Assembly (NCBI GenBank): GCA_013349725.1
Contig: DUZB01000080.1
Location: 5,522-11,899 of the forward strand
Origin: Deltaproteobacteria bacterium
Lineage (GTDB): Bacteria; Desulfobacterota; DSM-4660; Desulfatiglandales; Desulfatiglandaceae
DNA length: 6,378 nt
Direction: 5' to 3'
Positions 1-6,190 of this stretch are shown piece by piece. Numbering within the stretch: position 1 is the first letter of the stretch; every line of letters starts with the position of its first letter. Made by a program: the position numbers and the translations under genes. The notes under the pieces are model-generated. The model did not search any database. It worked only from the letters and a program-made list of their open reading frames with translations, and was not told the origin of the DNA.

Positions 1-267
1 AACAGGGGATTTTCATTTGTGGAAGTTCTTTCCCCATGCCCGGTCAACTATGGCCGGCGAAACAAAGAGACAGCCCTGGATACGCTTCGGATCTATCGGG
101 ACAAGAGCATCATCCGGAACAATGCTCACCCCACGGAACTGGATATCGATTTTGACAGGGCGGTTATTTTAGGGAAATTTGTTCATATGGAAAAGCCTAC
201 CTGCACAGACAGATACGATAATACGTGCAGGCCCAATGACCTGCTGGAAGAAGCCGGTCAGGAGTGA
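1..267 (+). CDS. korB: 2-oxoacid:ferredoxin oxidoreductase, beta subunit (3' end only)
   Basis: Carboxy-terminal 88 codons of a gene that begins before the window. Reading frame 1 is open from base 1 (N-R-G-F-S-F-V-E-V-L) to the TGA at 265-267, so the GTG at base 19 is an internal Val codon, not a start. The segment FVEVLSPCPVNYGRRN is the hallmark near the end of the thiamine-diphosphate (TPP) beta subunit of KorAB-type enzymes, followed by the usual acidic tail with IRNNAHPTELDIDF and GKFVHMEKPT. The family oxidatively decarboxylates a 2-oxoacid to an acyl-CoA, passing electrons through a [4Fe-4S] cluster to ferredoxin; it is cytoplasmic and often reversible. The TPP-binding part lies outside the window. 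The adjacent gamma subunit supports the Kor assignment. Substrate (2-oxoglutarate versus another 2-oxoacid) cannot be fixed from this tail. Confidence 0.9.
   Translation, partial: NRGFSFVEVLSPCPVNYGRRNKETALDTLRIYRDKSIIRNNAHPTELDIDFDRAVILGKFVHMEKPTCTDRYDNTCRPNDLLEEAGQE
260..264 (+). promoter_or_regulatory. ribosome binding site deciding the korC start
   Basis: AGGAG lies at the very end of korB, 11 bases before the ATG at 276. It overlaps the alternative GTG at 264, so it cannot serve that start. A weaker purine run GGAAGAAG (246-253) sits 10 bases before the GTG. The ATG at 276 is therefore preferred, although the 11-base spacing is on the long side. Confidence 0.5.
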
Positions 268-275
268 AAACCAAC

Positions 276-926
276 ATGAGCTCTGTCGAACCTGAAAATG
301 AGACAATGGAAAATCCGGGAGGCGTTGAAATACCAAAGGCCCGGACAGGGAAACAGGAGATTATCTTTACCGGGTTTGGAGGCCAGGGAATTGTTTTAGC
401 CGGCCGGATTCTCGGAAAGGCAGCGGTTATCGGGGATCACCGAAACAGCACCCTTGTCCAGGCCTATGGCCCTGAGGCCCGCGGGGGCGCCTGCAGTGCC
501 CAGGTGATCATATCAGACGGGTCCATTCACTATCCCTATGTGAGACAACCTGCCATTCTGGTCTGCATGTCGCAGGCCGGTTTTGACAAATTCAACCATC
601 AGATGGTGGAAAATGGTGTCCTTCTGATCGATCAGGATCTGGTGAGGCCACCAGAAAAGACAAAGGATTTTTTTTCCATACCATCCACCCGGATGGCCGA
701 GGAAATGGGGCGGAAAATGATGGCGAACATCATCATGTTTGGTTTTTTTACTGCCATTACAGGGGCCGTTTCCGTGGATGCGGCAAGGAATGCCGTGAGG
801 GAGTCCGTACCAAAAGGGACTGAGGATATGAATGCCAGTGCGTTTAACAAGGGGCACGATTACGGTATCGCTGTATTGAAAGGGAAACAAAAGAAAGCCA
901 CTGCCGGAAAGGGAGTCCATCCATGA
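276..926 (+). CDS. korC: 2-oxoacid:ferredoxin oxidoreductase, gamma subunit
   Basis: Gamma subunit of a KorABC-type 2-oxoacid:acceptor oxidoreductase; in this family it is the pyruvate/ketoisovalerate oxidoreductase catalytic domain that helps bind CoA. Numbered from the upstream GTG at 264, the family signature GFGGQGIVLAGRIL is at residues 37-50 and AYGPEARGGACSAQVII begins at 67. The remainder (ILVCMSQAGFDKF, GVLLIDQDLV, MANIIMFGFF) also follows the family. From ATG 276 the product is 216 aa, a little over the usual 180-200 because of an extra 25 or so polar residues before the conserved KQEIIFTGFGG. The ATG at 306 is a third possible start that would trim part of this extension. The alternative GTG start overlaps the korB stop, which implies translational coupling. 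The gene ends with a 4-base overlap with the next gene. Substrate is not determinable; the 2-oxoglutarate type is most likely. Confidence 0.93.
   Translation: MSSVEPENETMENPGGVEIPKARTGKQEIIFTGFGGQGIVLAGRILGKAAVIGDHRNSTLVQAYGPEARGGACSAQVIISDGSIHYPYVRQPAILVCMSQAGFDKFNHQMVENGVLLIDQDLVRPPEKTKDFFSIPSTRMAEEMGRKMMANIIMFGFFTAITGAVSVDAARNAVRESVPKGTEDMNASAFNKGHDYGIAVLKGKQKKATAGKGVHP
908..915 (+). promoter_or_regulatory. ribosome binding site of the large flavoprotein gene
   Basis: AAAGGGAG, inside the 3' end of korC, lies 7 bases upstream of the ATG at 923. Strength and spacing are good and support 923 as the true start. The start codon also overlaps the korC stop (ATGA), so translation of the two genes is probably coupled. 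Confidence 0.7.
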
Positions 927-3900
927 AACGCCCCAAAGATCGCCTTCATAAAGTCATTGTCATCGGGGCTACACCGGCGGGAATTGCTGCTGCCAACAAA
1001 CTTGGTGAACTTGGCATTCCGGTAATGGTCGTGGATAGCGAGAGCGATCTCGATCGAAAACTGGCCAGGGAGGAATGGCGCCTGGAATCGGGTGTTCCCT
1101 TTAATTTCGCCCAGAGATCGGGACTGATCAGGTTGATGCAGAACCCTCTGATCGATTGCGTGCTGCCTGCCCGGGTGGAATCTCTGAAGCATACCTCCCA
1201 GGGATTTCGCGCAAAGATCAGAAAATCCCACGTATATGTGGACCCTGATCGATGCGTCCTTTGCGGCCGCTGTGTTCAGGTATGTCCCGTTTTAACCCCT
1301 GACGGAAGCTCTCCGATCCTTTTCAATAACAGAAGATCGCTCCCCGGCCGACCTGTAATCGATAAGCGGATGCAACCCCAGTGTCAGGCGGGATGTCCCC
1401 TGGGTGTGAACGCCCAGGCCTACATTGCCTTGACAAGAGCGGGGAGATACAGGGAGGCATTTCATATTATCAGAGAAGACAATGTGTTGCCCGGTATCTG
1501 TGGAAGGATCTGCACCCACCCCTGCGAAGCGTCATGCCGTCGCGGGGAACTTGATGAGCCGATAGCGATCAGGGATATCAAGCGATTTCTCACCGATTAT
1601 GCGGCTTCCAATAACGAGGTGATACGACCGGCGCAGATTCCCGGAAATGGGAGGAAGATCGCCGTGGTGGGTTCGGGGCCGGCAGGGTTGGCCGCAGCAG
1701 CGGATCTGGCCAGGTGGGGATACGGGGTGACGATTTTTGAAAAAGAAGAAAAGTTGGGAGGGCTCCTTCAGTATGGAATAGGCCCCCACCGGCTGCCGCG
1801 AAATATCCTGGATAGAGATCTGGCGTATATTCGAAACCTCGGTGTAACCTTTGTTACTTCCCGTGCCGTTGATTTTCAGAATGGATGGAACCGCCTCAAA
1901 AGCGAATTCGATGCAGTGATCCTCACCACCGGTTCATGGGCTGACCGCAGACTTGGAGTCCCCGGTGAGGATCTTACAGGTGTTGACGGATGCCTCCATG
2001 TTCTTCGCTCTCTATATCGAAACGGGCTTGGGGACGGCGATGAAACGGCGGTGAAAATAATCAAAAAAAAGAAGGAATCCATCGCGGTCATAGGGGACGG
2101 CAATGCAGCGTTCGACCTGGCCAGGACCATGAAGAGGCTGGGAGATCAGGTCACGATCGTCACGTGGTTTCCTGAGGAAATGATCCCCGCGGACAGGGAT
2201 GAATTGCGGGAAGCGGTGGAGGAAGGGATCCAAATAGTGGATCGAACCCAGGTTGTGGCTTTCAGGGGGGAAGACGGCAGGTTTACCCACCTGGAATGCC
2301 GTCCCACAGAACCCGGAGAACCGGATTCCAATGGAATTCCCTGGCCTGTGATCATCGAGGCATCCGAAAAATTCCCTCTCCCTTTTGATCGTGCCATTGT
2401 GGCTATCGGCCAAACCGGAGCCCATTCGCCGAAAGAGTCAGGGAGATCCGATGACGCCGACGGTTTGGCGGTAACCTCCGCGGGTTTTCTGCAGGTGAAT
2501 CAAAAATGGCACACAAACATTCCGTCTGTTTATGCGGCCGGTGATGTGGTTTCCGGGCCTTCCAGCGTGGTCGTGTCCATGGCTTCCGGGAGATCAGCGG
2601 CAAGATCCGTCCATGAAGATCTCAGTGGGATAGATGTTTCGAGCAGGAAGAATTCCAGACCGGAACAGGGAGGTTTTCCTGATATCCCGAAAGATATTCC
2701 TTCTCTCGCTCGGGTTACCATGCCGGAAAGGCAGCCTTCGGCAAGAAAAGACAGCTTTTTGGAAGTTGCCCTTGGGCTTGGTGAAACCCAGGCCCTCTTT
2801 GAATCGGAGCGTTGTCTCCAGTGCGGCATATGCTCTGAATGTTTTTTGTGCCAGGAGGCATGCGGCGCCATTTCCGCCATCAATCATAAGGAAGGGACCC
2901 GGGAGCTGATTGAACATGCAGGCGTTGTCATTATTGCCGATCCCGAAAATGCGCCACCCATAAAAGGAGAAGATGTGGTTCGGGCCTATGGCCCGAAAAC
3001 TGCCAGATCCGATGTCCATGCGATGATAACCAGGGGCTTTGCAGCGGCCGCAAATGCCATGATCATGCTGAGCAGCACCTCTCAGAGGCCAAGGGGAAGG
3101 GGGGTGTCCTTCCTGCCGCCGGATCCTGACCTTTCCCCTGAAATTCGGATAGGGATCTTTGTCTGCAGGTGCAATGATGCATTGGGATGGCTTGACGAGA
3201 TGGATCAGTATGTTCAAGACCTTAAAATTAGAGAAAATGTCGTCCATGCCGAGGTATTGAATGCGGCCTGCATTCCGGAAGGCTCCGTGCATATCCTGCG
3301 GTCCATAAGAGAAAAAGGGATTACAAGGATGGTCCTTGCATCGTGCGTGTGCTGCCCTCTTGATTTTGTCTGCAGTACCTGCTCGGACCAGCGGAGCAGA
3401 CTGAAGAATGCCCTTTTTCGGGGAACCGGCGTCAGCCGGTCCATGGTGGAAACCTGCAATTTGAGGGGAGAGGCCCTTCGTTACATAGCCCGGGAGCAGA
3501 CGGTGGCTGTCGAGCGTTTTTCCGGGCTGATCGATCGTTCCATTAAGAGGGTTGAAAACCTGATGCCGCTTCCCGCTCCCGTGAGGACCTATAACTTTAC
3601 CACCGCAGTCATCGGGAGTTCCGAGGCGGCCCTGACCAGCGCCAAAACCCTTTCCCGGGCAGGGCTTGAAGTCTTCCTGTTCGGCAACAGGGATAAACTT
3701 CCAGAAGGGGAGTTGCAGTATCAGAATATCCACTGTTTTGAGGGCGCGACGGTGAACGGCATAAGCGGTACCCTTGGAAATTTCCATATTTATGTCAATA
3801 CGGACAGTTTTTCGCAGACCATCCAGGTTGGGGCCGTCATCCTGGGAGAGAAGTCAAGGGCAAGTATTCCGTATATTCCACAGGAAGGGCTGGACAGCTC

Positions 3901-4351
3901 CATGATTGCCTCGAAAATGCAGTCGAGAGGTGTCACCGGTATTCCTTTTCTCTATCCTGGAGCAACCTCCATTGCCGGTCTTTTTTTAGCGAATCCAACG
4001 GGTGTCCATGTTTCTGAACGGATACATGGTTCCGCAGCCGCGTTATTAGCGGCGGCTGTCATGCCGAGGGGGCCAAGGCAGAGTAAAGGATTTACAGTGG
4101 TGGTGGACGAGGAGATGTGCCGGGGATGTGGGAGGTGCTTGAAGGTCTGCCCGTACCAGGCCATCACTTTACACGAAAATCGGGCAGGCGGCTGGCATGG
4201 GGAGGTGGATGAAGCGTTGTGCAAGGGGTGCGGCAACTGTATTTCCGTTTGTCCTTCAAATGCAGCCGACAGCCCTTACCGAAACCAGAAATTTCTGGAG
4301 AACCTGTTGAAAGAGGTCCTTGTTCAGCCCGACAGGGTTTTCGAGCGATGA
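923..4351 (+). CDS. giant HdrA/GltD/HdrA-like FAD- and NAD(P)-binding iron-sulfur fusion oxidoreductase
   Basis: A 1142-residue soluble flavin/Fe-S protein with no signal peptide or membrane segment. Modules in order: (1) HdrA-like Rossmann start VIVIGATPAG (11-20), then a single [4Fe-4S] motif CVLCGRCVQVCP (C111, C114, C117, C121). (2) GltD/NfnB-like Fe-S helper with C154, C158 (CQAGCPLG) and C193, C197, C201, C205, then an FAD site VVGSGPAG (248-255), a pyridine-nucleotide site VIGDGNAAFD (389-398) and the FAD closing motif VYAAGDV (536-542). (3) A six-Cys segment RCLQCGICSECFLCQEAC (C631-C647). (4) An HdrA N-terminal-like domain from about 743 (IGIFVCRC; C748, C750, C783, C808, C810, C811, C817, C820, C845), followed by a Rossmann-like fold whose glycine motif is eroded (VIGSSEAA near 898). 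(5) A C-terminal two-cluster ferredoxin (C1066-C1076 and C1100-C1110). Canonical HdrA is about 650 aa and GltD about 450-480 aa, so this equals roughly both. Likely role (inference): the electron-splitting or electron-joining hub between Kor-reduced ferredoxin, NAD(P)H and the HdrB-type site encoded next. The modular homology is clear; the partners and direction of electron flow are not. Confidence 0.85.
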   Translation: MKRPKDRLHKVIVIGATPAGIAAANKLGELGIPVMVVDSESDLDRKLAREEWRLESGVPFNFAQRSGLIRLMQNPLIDCVLPARVESLKHTSQGFRAKIRKSHVYVDPDRCVLCGRCVQVCPVLTPDGSSPILFNNRRSLPGRPVIDKRMQPQCQAGCPLGVNAQAYIALTRAGRYREAFHIIREDNVLPGICGRICTHPCEASCRRGELDEPIAIRDIKRFLTDYAASNNEVIRPAQIPGNGRKIAVVGSGPAGLAAAADLARWGYGVTIFEKEEKLGGLLQYGIGPHRLPRNILDRDLAYIRNLGVTFVTSRAVDFQNGWNRLKSEFDAVILTTGSWADRRLGVPGEDLTGVDGCLHVLRSLYRNGLGDGDETAVKIIKKKKESIAVIGDGNAAFDLARTMKRLGDQVTIVTWFPEEMIPADRDELREAVEEGIQIVDRTQVVAFRGEDGRFTHLECRPTEPGEPDSNGIPWPVIIEASEKFPLPFDRAIVAIGQTGAHSPKESGRSDDADGLAVTSAGFLQVNQKWHTNIPSVYAAGDVVSGPSSVVVSMASGRSAARSVHEDLSGIDVSSRKNSRPEQGGFPDIPKDIPSLARVTMPERQPSARKDSFLEVALGLGETQALFESERCLQCGICSECFLCQEACGAISAINHKEGTRELIEHAGVVIIADPENAPPIKGEDVVRAYGPKTARSDVHAMITRGFAAAANAMIMLSSTSQRPRGRGVSFLPPDPDLSPEIRIGIFVCRCNDALGWLDEMDQYVQDLKIRENVVHAEVLNAACIPEGSVHILRSIREKGITRMVLASCVCCPLDFVCSTCSDQRSRLKNALFRGTGVSRSMVETCNLRGEALRYIAREQTVAVERFSGLIDRSIKRVENLMPLPAPVRTYNFTTAVIGSSEAALTSAKTLSRAGLEVFLFGNRDKLPEGELQYQNIHCFEGATVNGISGTLGNFHIYVNTDSFSQTIQVGAVILGEKSRASIPYIPQEGLDSSMIASKMQSRGVTGIPFLYPGATSIAGLFLANPTGVHVSERIHGSAAALLAAAVMPRGPRQSKGFTVVVDEEMCRGCGRCLKVCPYQAITLHENRAGGWHGEVDEALCKGCGNCISVCPSNAADSPYRNQKFLENLLKEVLVQPDRVFER

Positions 4352-4361
4352 GACATAACCT

Positions 4362-5945
4362 ATGAGAGATATGAAAATTATTCTGTTCCTGTGCAGTTGG
4401 GGGCCCCATGCAGCGTATCAGACGCTTCAGGACTCCACGGCTTCTATTCCGGGGGACGTAAAGATGGTGCGAATCCCCTGCACCGGAAGAATCAGTAAGG
4501 CCCTGCTTTTAAAATCTTTTGAAATGGGAGCAGACGGGGTGGCCCTTGTGGGGTGTGAACCCGGAACCTGTCGTTATGGCACCGGAACCGACAATGCCCA
4601 TGAGCATGTGAAGGATAGCCGTGGGATTCTGGATCTTCTGGGATTGGGAAGGAACCGTCTTCGATTAGCTACCTTTCTTCCCGATGAGTCGGAGAAACTT
4701 CTTACGTTCTTAACCGAATTTACCCGAGAGATAGCGGAAATGGGTGAAAGTCCCGTCATACCGGTCTCGGGAGGGGTGAACAATCAGGAAACAGACAGGG
4801 AACTCGGTCGTATTCTTTCCAGCCATGATGTGTATGCCTGCCAGGACTGCGGTAAGTGTTCGTCAGCCTGTCCGTTGACATTGTCCGGGAAGGTTTTTTC
4901 TCCGAGGGCCATGGCTGGTGCAGTGATATCCGGACGTTTCGAAGACCCTGGTGTAAAGAAGGATGTGTGGTCCTGCCTTACATGCGGTCTGTGCTATGAT
5001 CGATGTCCATCGGGCGTGAATTTTTCCGAATTTGTTCGAGATTTGCGTGTTTTTCTCCAGGAGAGAAGTGTGGAACCCCATTTATCCCACGGAGGGTTCT
5101 TTCAGTCTCTCATGAGAACCATGACTTCCGAGAATCTACCGATTTCCCACTGGGAGTGGCTTCCATCGGATATCAAGACAAATCCTGAAAGTAAGACCCT
5201 GTTTTTTGGCGGATGCGCCCCGTATTTTGATCTCTTTTTCAGAAAACATCTGGGAACCAAAACGCGGGACATCCTGGTGGACAGCCTTCGCCTGCTCAAT
5301 TTTTTTGACATCCATCCCTTGTTGATTTCTGGTGAGCGGTGCTGCGGTCATGATCTTCTCTGGTCCGGAGACAGGGAAAATTTCCTGAAACTGGCAAGAT
5401 TGAACGGTGAGATCTTGAATGATAGCGGTGTGGAAGAAATTGTTACGGCCTGTCCGGAGTGCTATCGGACTCTCCACCGGGACTACGGAGATTCCGGAAT
5501 TCATCTGAACGCCCGGGTAACCCACATCTATGAGCTCCTGGAAAAAGAGATCGACAAAGGCGCGGTTGGTTTCAAAAAAATGGAGAACAGGATCACTTTT
5601 CAGGACCCGTGCAGGTTGAGCCGCTTTGAAAATCGTTCTGATTTACCGAGAAAACTGATCGATCGTTTGAACCCGGAGGGATTTGAAGAGATGCGGGACT
5701 TCGGGCCCAGTGCCGTCTGCTGCGGGAACAGTGCATGGGTTGGATGTGATGCCTTCAGCAAGGCCCTCCAGGTGAAGCGGATTCGGCAGGCCGTCCGGAC
5801 GAAAGCTGATTTGTTAGTGACAGCCTGCCCCAAATGCCAGATTCACCTTCGCTGCGCCATGGAAGATCCGTTCTTAGGCGAGGAATTGAATATGGAGATG
5901 GCTGATCTCACGAGCGTTCTTGTTCGGAGCATACAGTGGGAATAG
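4362..5945 (+). CDS. MvhD-HdrC-HdrB-like fusion, heterodisulfide-reductase-type iron-sulfur protein
   Basis: A 527-residue soluble protein with three modules. Residues 5-130 resemble MvhD/FlpD, the [2Fe-2S] adaptor passing electrons to HdrA: FLCSW (C11), IPCTGRI (C40), GADGVALVGCEPGTCRYGTG (C65, C70). The usual second Cys of the first CxxC is Gly14. Residues about 150-235 form an HdrC-like pair of [4Fe-4S] motifs, CQDCGKCSSACP (C160, C163, C166, C170) and CLTCGLCYDRCP (C205, C208, C211, C215). Residues about 278-525 are HdrB-like with both CCG motifs complete: C285, C327-C328, C364, C367 and C417, C453-C454, C489, C492. In HdrB these bind the two non-cubane [4Fe-4S] clusters that reduce a disulfide. 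Separate MvhD, HdrC and HdrB would total about 600 aa, so the fusion is compact but has all parts. It starts 10 bases after the giant gene, with no strong ribosome binding site; the ATG at 4371 is an equally good start just before the conserved KIILFLC. Most likely it partners the giant flavoprotein. The disulfide or other substrate is unknown. Confidence 0.88.
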   Translation: MRDMKIILFLCSWGPHAAYQTLQDSTASIPGDVKMVRIPCTGRISKALLLKSFEMGADGVALVGCEPGTCRYGTGTDNAHEHVKDSRGILDLLGLGRNRLRLATFLPDESEKLLTFLTEFTREIAEMGESPVIPVSGGVNNQETDRELGRILSSHDVYACQDCGKCSSACPLTLSGKVFSPRAMAGAVISGRFEDPGVKKDVWSCLTCGLCYDRCPSGVNFSEFVRDLRVFLQERSVEPHLSHGGFFQSLMRTMTSENLPISHWEWLPSDIKTNPESKTLFFGGCAPYFDLFFRKHLGTKTRDILVDSLRLLNFFDIHPLLISGERCCGHDLLWSGDRENFLKLARLNGEILNDSGVEEIVTACPECYRTLHRDYGDSGIHLNARVTHIYELLEKEIDKGAVGFKKMENRITFQDPCRLSRFENRSDLPRKLIDRLNPEGFEEMRDFGPSAVCCGNSAWVGCDAFSKALQVKRIRQAVRTKADLLVTACPKCQIHLRCAMEDPFLGEELNMEMADLTSVLVRSIQWE

Positions 5946-6026
5946 GAATAGGGATTTGGGATGTTGAACTGTTTGAGGAAGGTTGGGGCTTGGTTCTAAC
6001 GTGGTCCATTAGATTTATTTTCTTAC

Positions 6027-6110
6027 TCATAATCTTAATCGTAATCATAATCGGGCAGCTCTAAAATAGACTGTAAAAGAGTAAGATTATGATTACGATT
6101 AAGATTATGA
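6027..6110. repeat. perfect 26-bp inverted repeat built of AATCNN hexamers
   Basis: The left arm (6027-6052) and right arm (6085-6110) are exact reverse complements, separated by a 32-base loop. Within the left arm the sequence has a six-base period: AATCTT, AATCGT, AATCAT, AATCGG (6031-6054). The right arm shows the same period as GATTNN. A nested alternative pairing exists, TCTTACTC (6021-6028) with GAGTAAGA (6079-6086). As RNA this would form a long AT-rich hairpin. It lacks the T-run of an intrinsic terminator, but could still act in transcript stability or attenuation. Confidence 0.75.
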
Positions 6111-6122
6111 CCTTCCGAAGGT
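6110..6122. repeat. small near-perfect palindrome
   Basis: ACCTTCCGAAGGT: 5-bp arms ACCTT and AAGGT around CCG, immediately beyond the right arm of the inner inverted repeat and within the right flank of the larger nested palindrome. It makes the right side 6 bases longer than the matching left side. It may be an operator half or simply a side hairpin; nothing in the sequence decides. Confidence 0.4.
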
Positions 6123-6185
6123 ACTCTCGACTAATTGGATCAAGTGGGCGAAATTAGAACCAAGCCCGAAAATTGAAAGCGGTGT

Positions 6186-6190
6186 GAGGG
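6186..6190 (+). promoter_or_regulatory. ribosome binding site of the hdrA-like gene
   Basis: GAGGG, with its GAGG core 5 bases before the ATG at 6195, in a purine-rich leader (GTGAGGGAAAAATG). It supports 6195 as the start, and the translated product begins directly with the conserved HdrA N-terminus. Confidence 0.65.

Larger units (their letters stand above)
5986..6167. repeat. 182-bp nested inverted repeat (possible miniature element or structured RNA)
   Basis: Three concentric arm pairs are visible. The outer pair is 14 bp and perfect: GGGCTTGGTTCTAA at 5986-5999 against its exact reverse complement at 6154-6167. The middle pair is 6002-6012 against 6131-6142: 11 pairs counting one G-T wobble, with one bulged T at 6136. 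The inner pair is 26 bp and perfect (6027-6052 with 6085-6110). Concentric arms at both ends of a short non-coding unit are what a MITE-like or other non-autonomous palindromic element would show, or a long structured RNA. I find no clear target-site duplication at its borders and no second copy in the window, so mobility is unproven. Confidence 0.6.

Noticed and set aside
19..21. GTG at base 19 as the start of a small 82-codon gene.
   Set aside because: The frame is open to base 1 and the upstream residues (NRGFSF) continue the conserved korB motif, so this is an internal Val.
2594..3787. A 397-codon open frame on the minus strand opposite the giant flavoprotein.
   Set aside because: It lies entirely antisense to a frame with consistent Hdr/GltD motifs, shows no recognisable domain itself, and long antisense frames are common in GC-rich coding sequence.
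4349..4371. Read-through or selenocysteine at the TGA ending the giant gene, joining it to the MvhD fusion.
   Set aside because: The two genes are in different frames and the ferredoxin tail ends naturally before the stop; no selenocysteine context is seen.
6067..6093. Promoter with TATGAT (6088-6093) as a -10 box for the downstream hdrA.
   Set aside because: No TTGACA-like -35 at the right distance, and the match lies in a low-complexity repeat where such hexamers arise by chance.
6027..6110. Short repeated AATC units considered as a CRISPR or tandem array.
   Set aside because: Units are six bases long with no spacers of regular length, and the two blocks are inverted rather than direct.
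6027..6110. Intrinsic (rho-independent) terminator for the upstream operon.
   Set aside because: The stem is AT-rich with a 32-base loop and no T-run follows the right arm on the + strand; an effect on the transcript is possible but this is not a standard terminator.
5986..6167. Possible integron attC site, because the left arm ends in TTCTAAC and the structure is a long imperfect palindrome.
   Set aside because: The 7-base ends do not fit RYYYAAC (first base is T), and the right end lacks GTTRRRY; the spacing and 26-bp perfect inner arms are also unlike attC.
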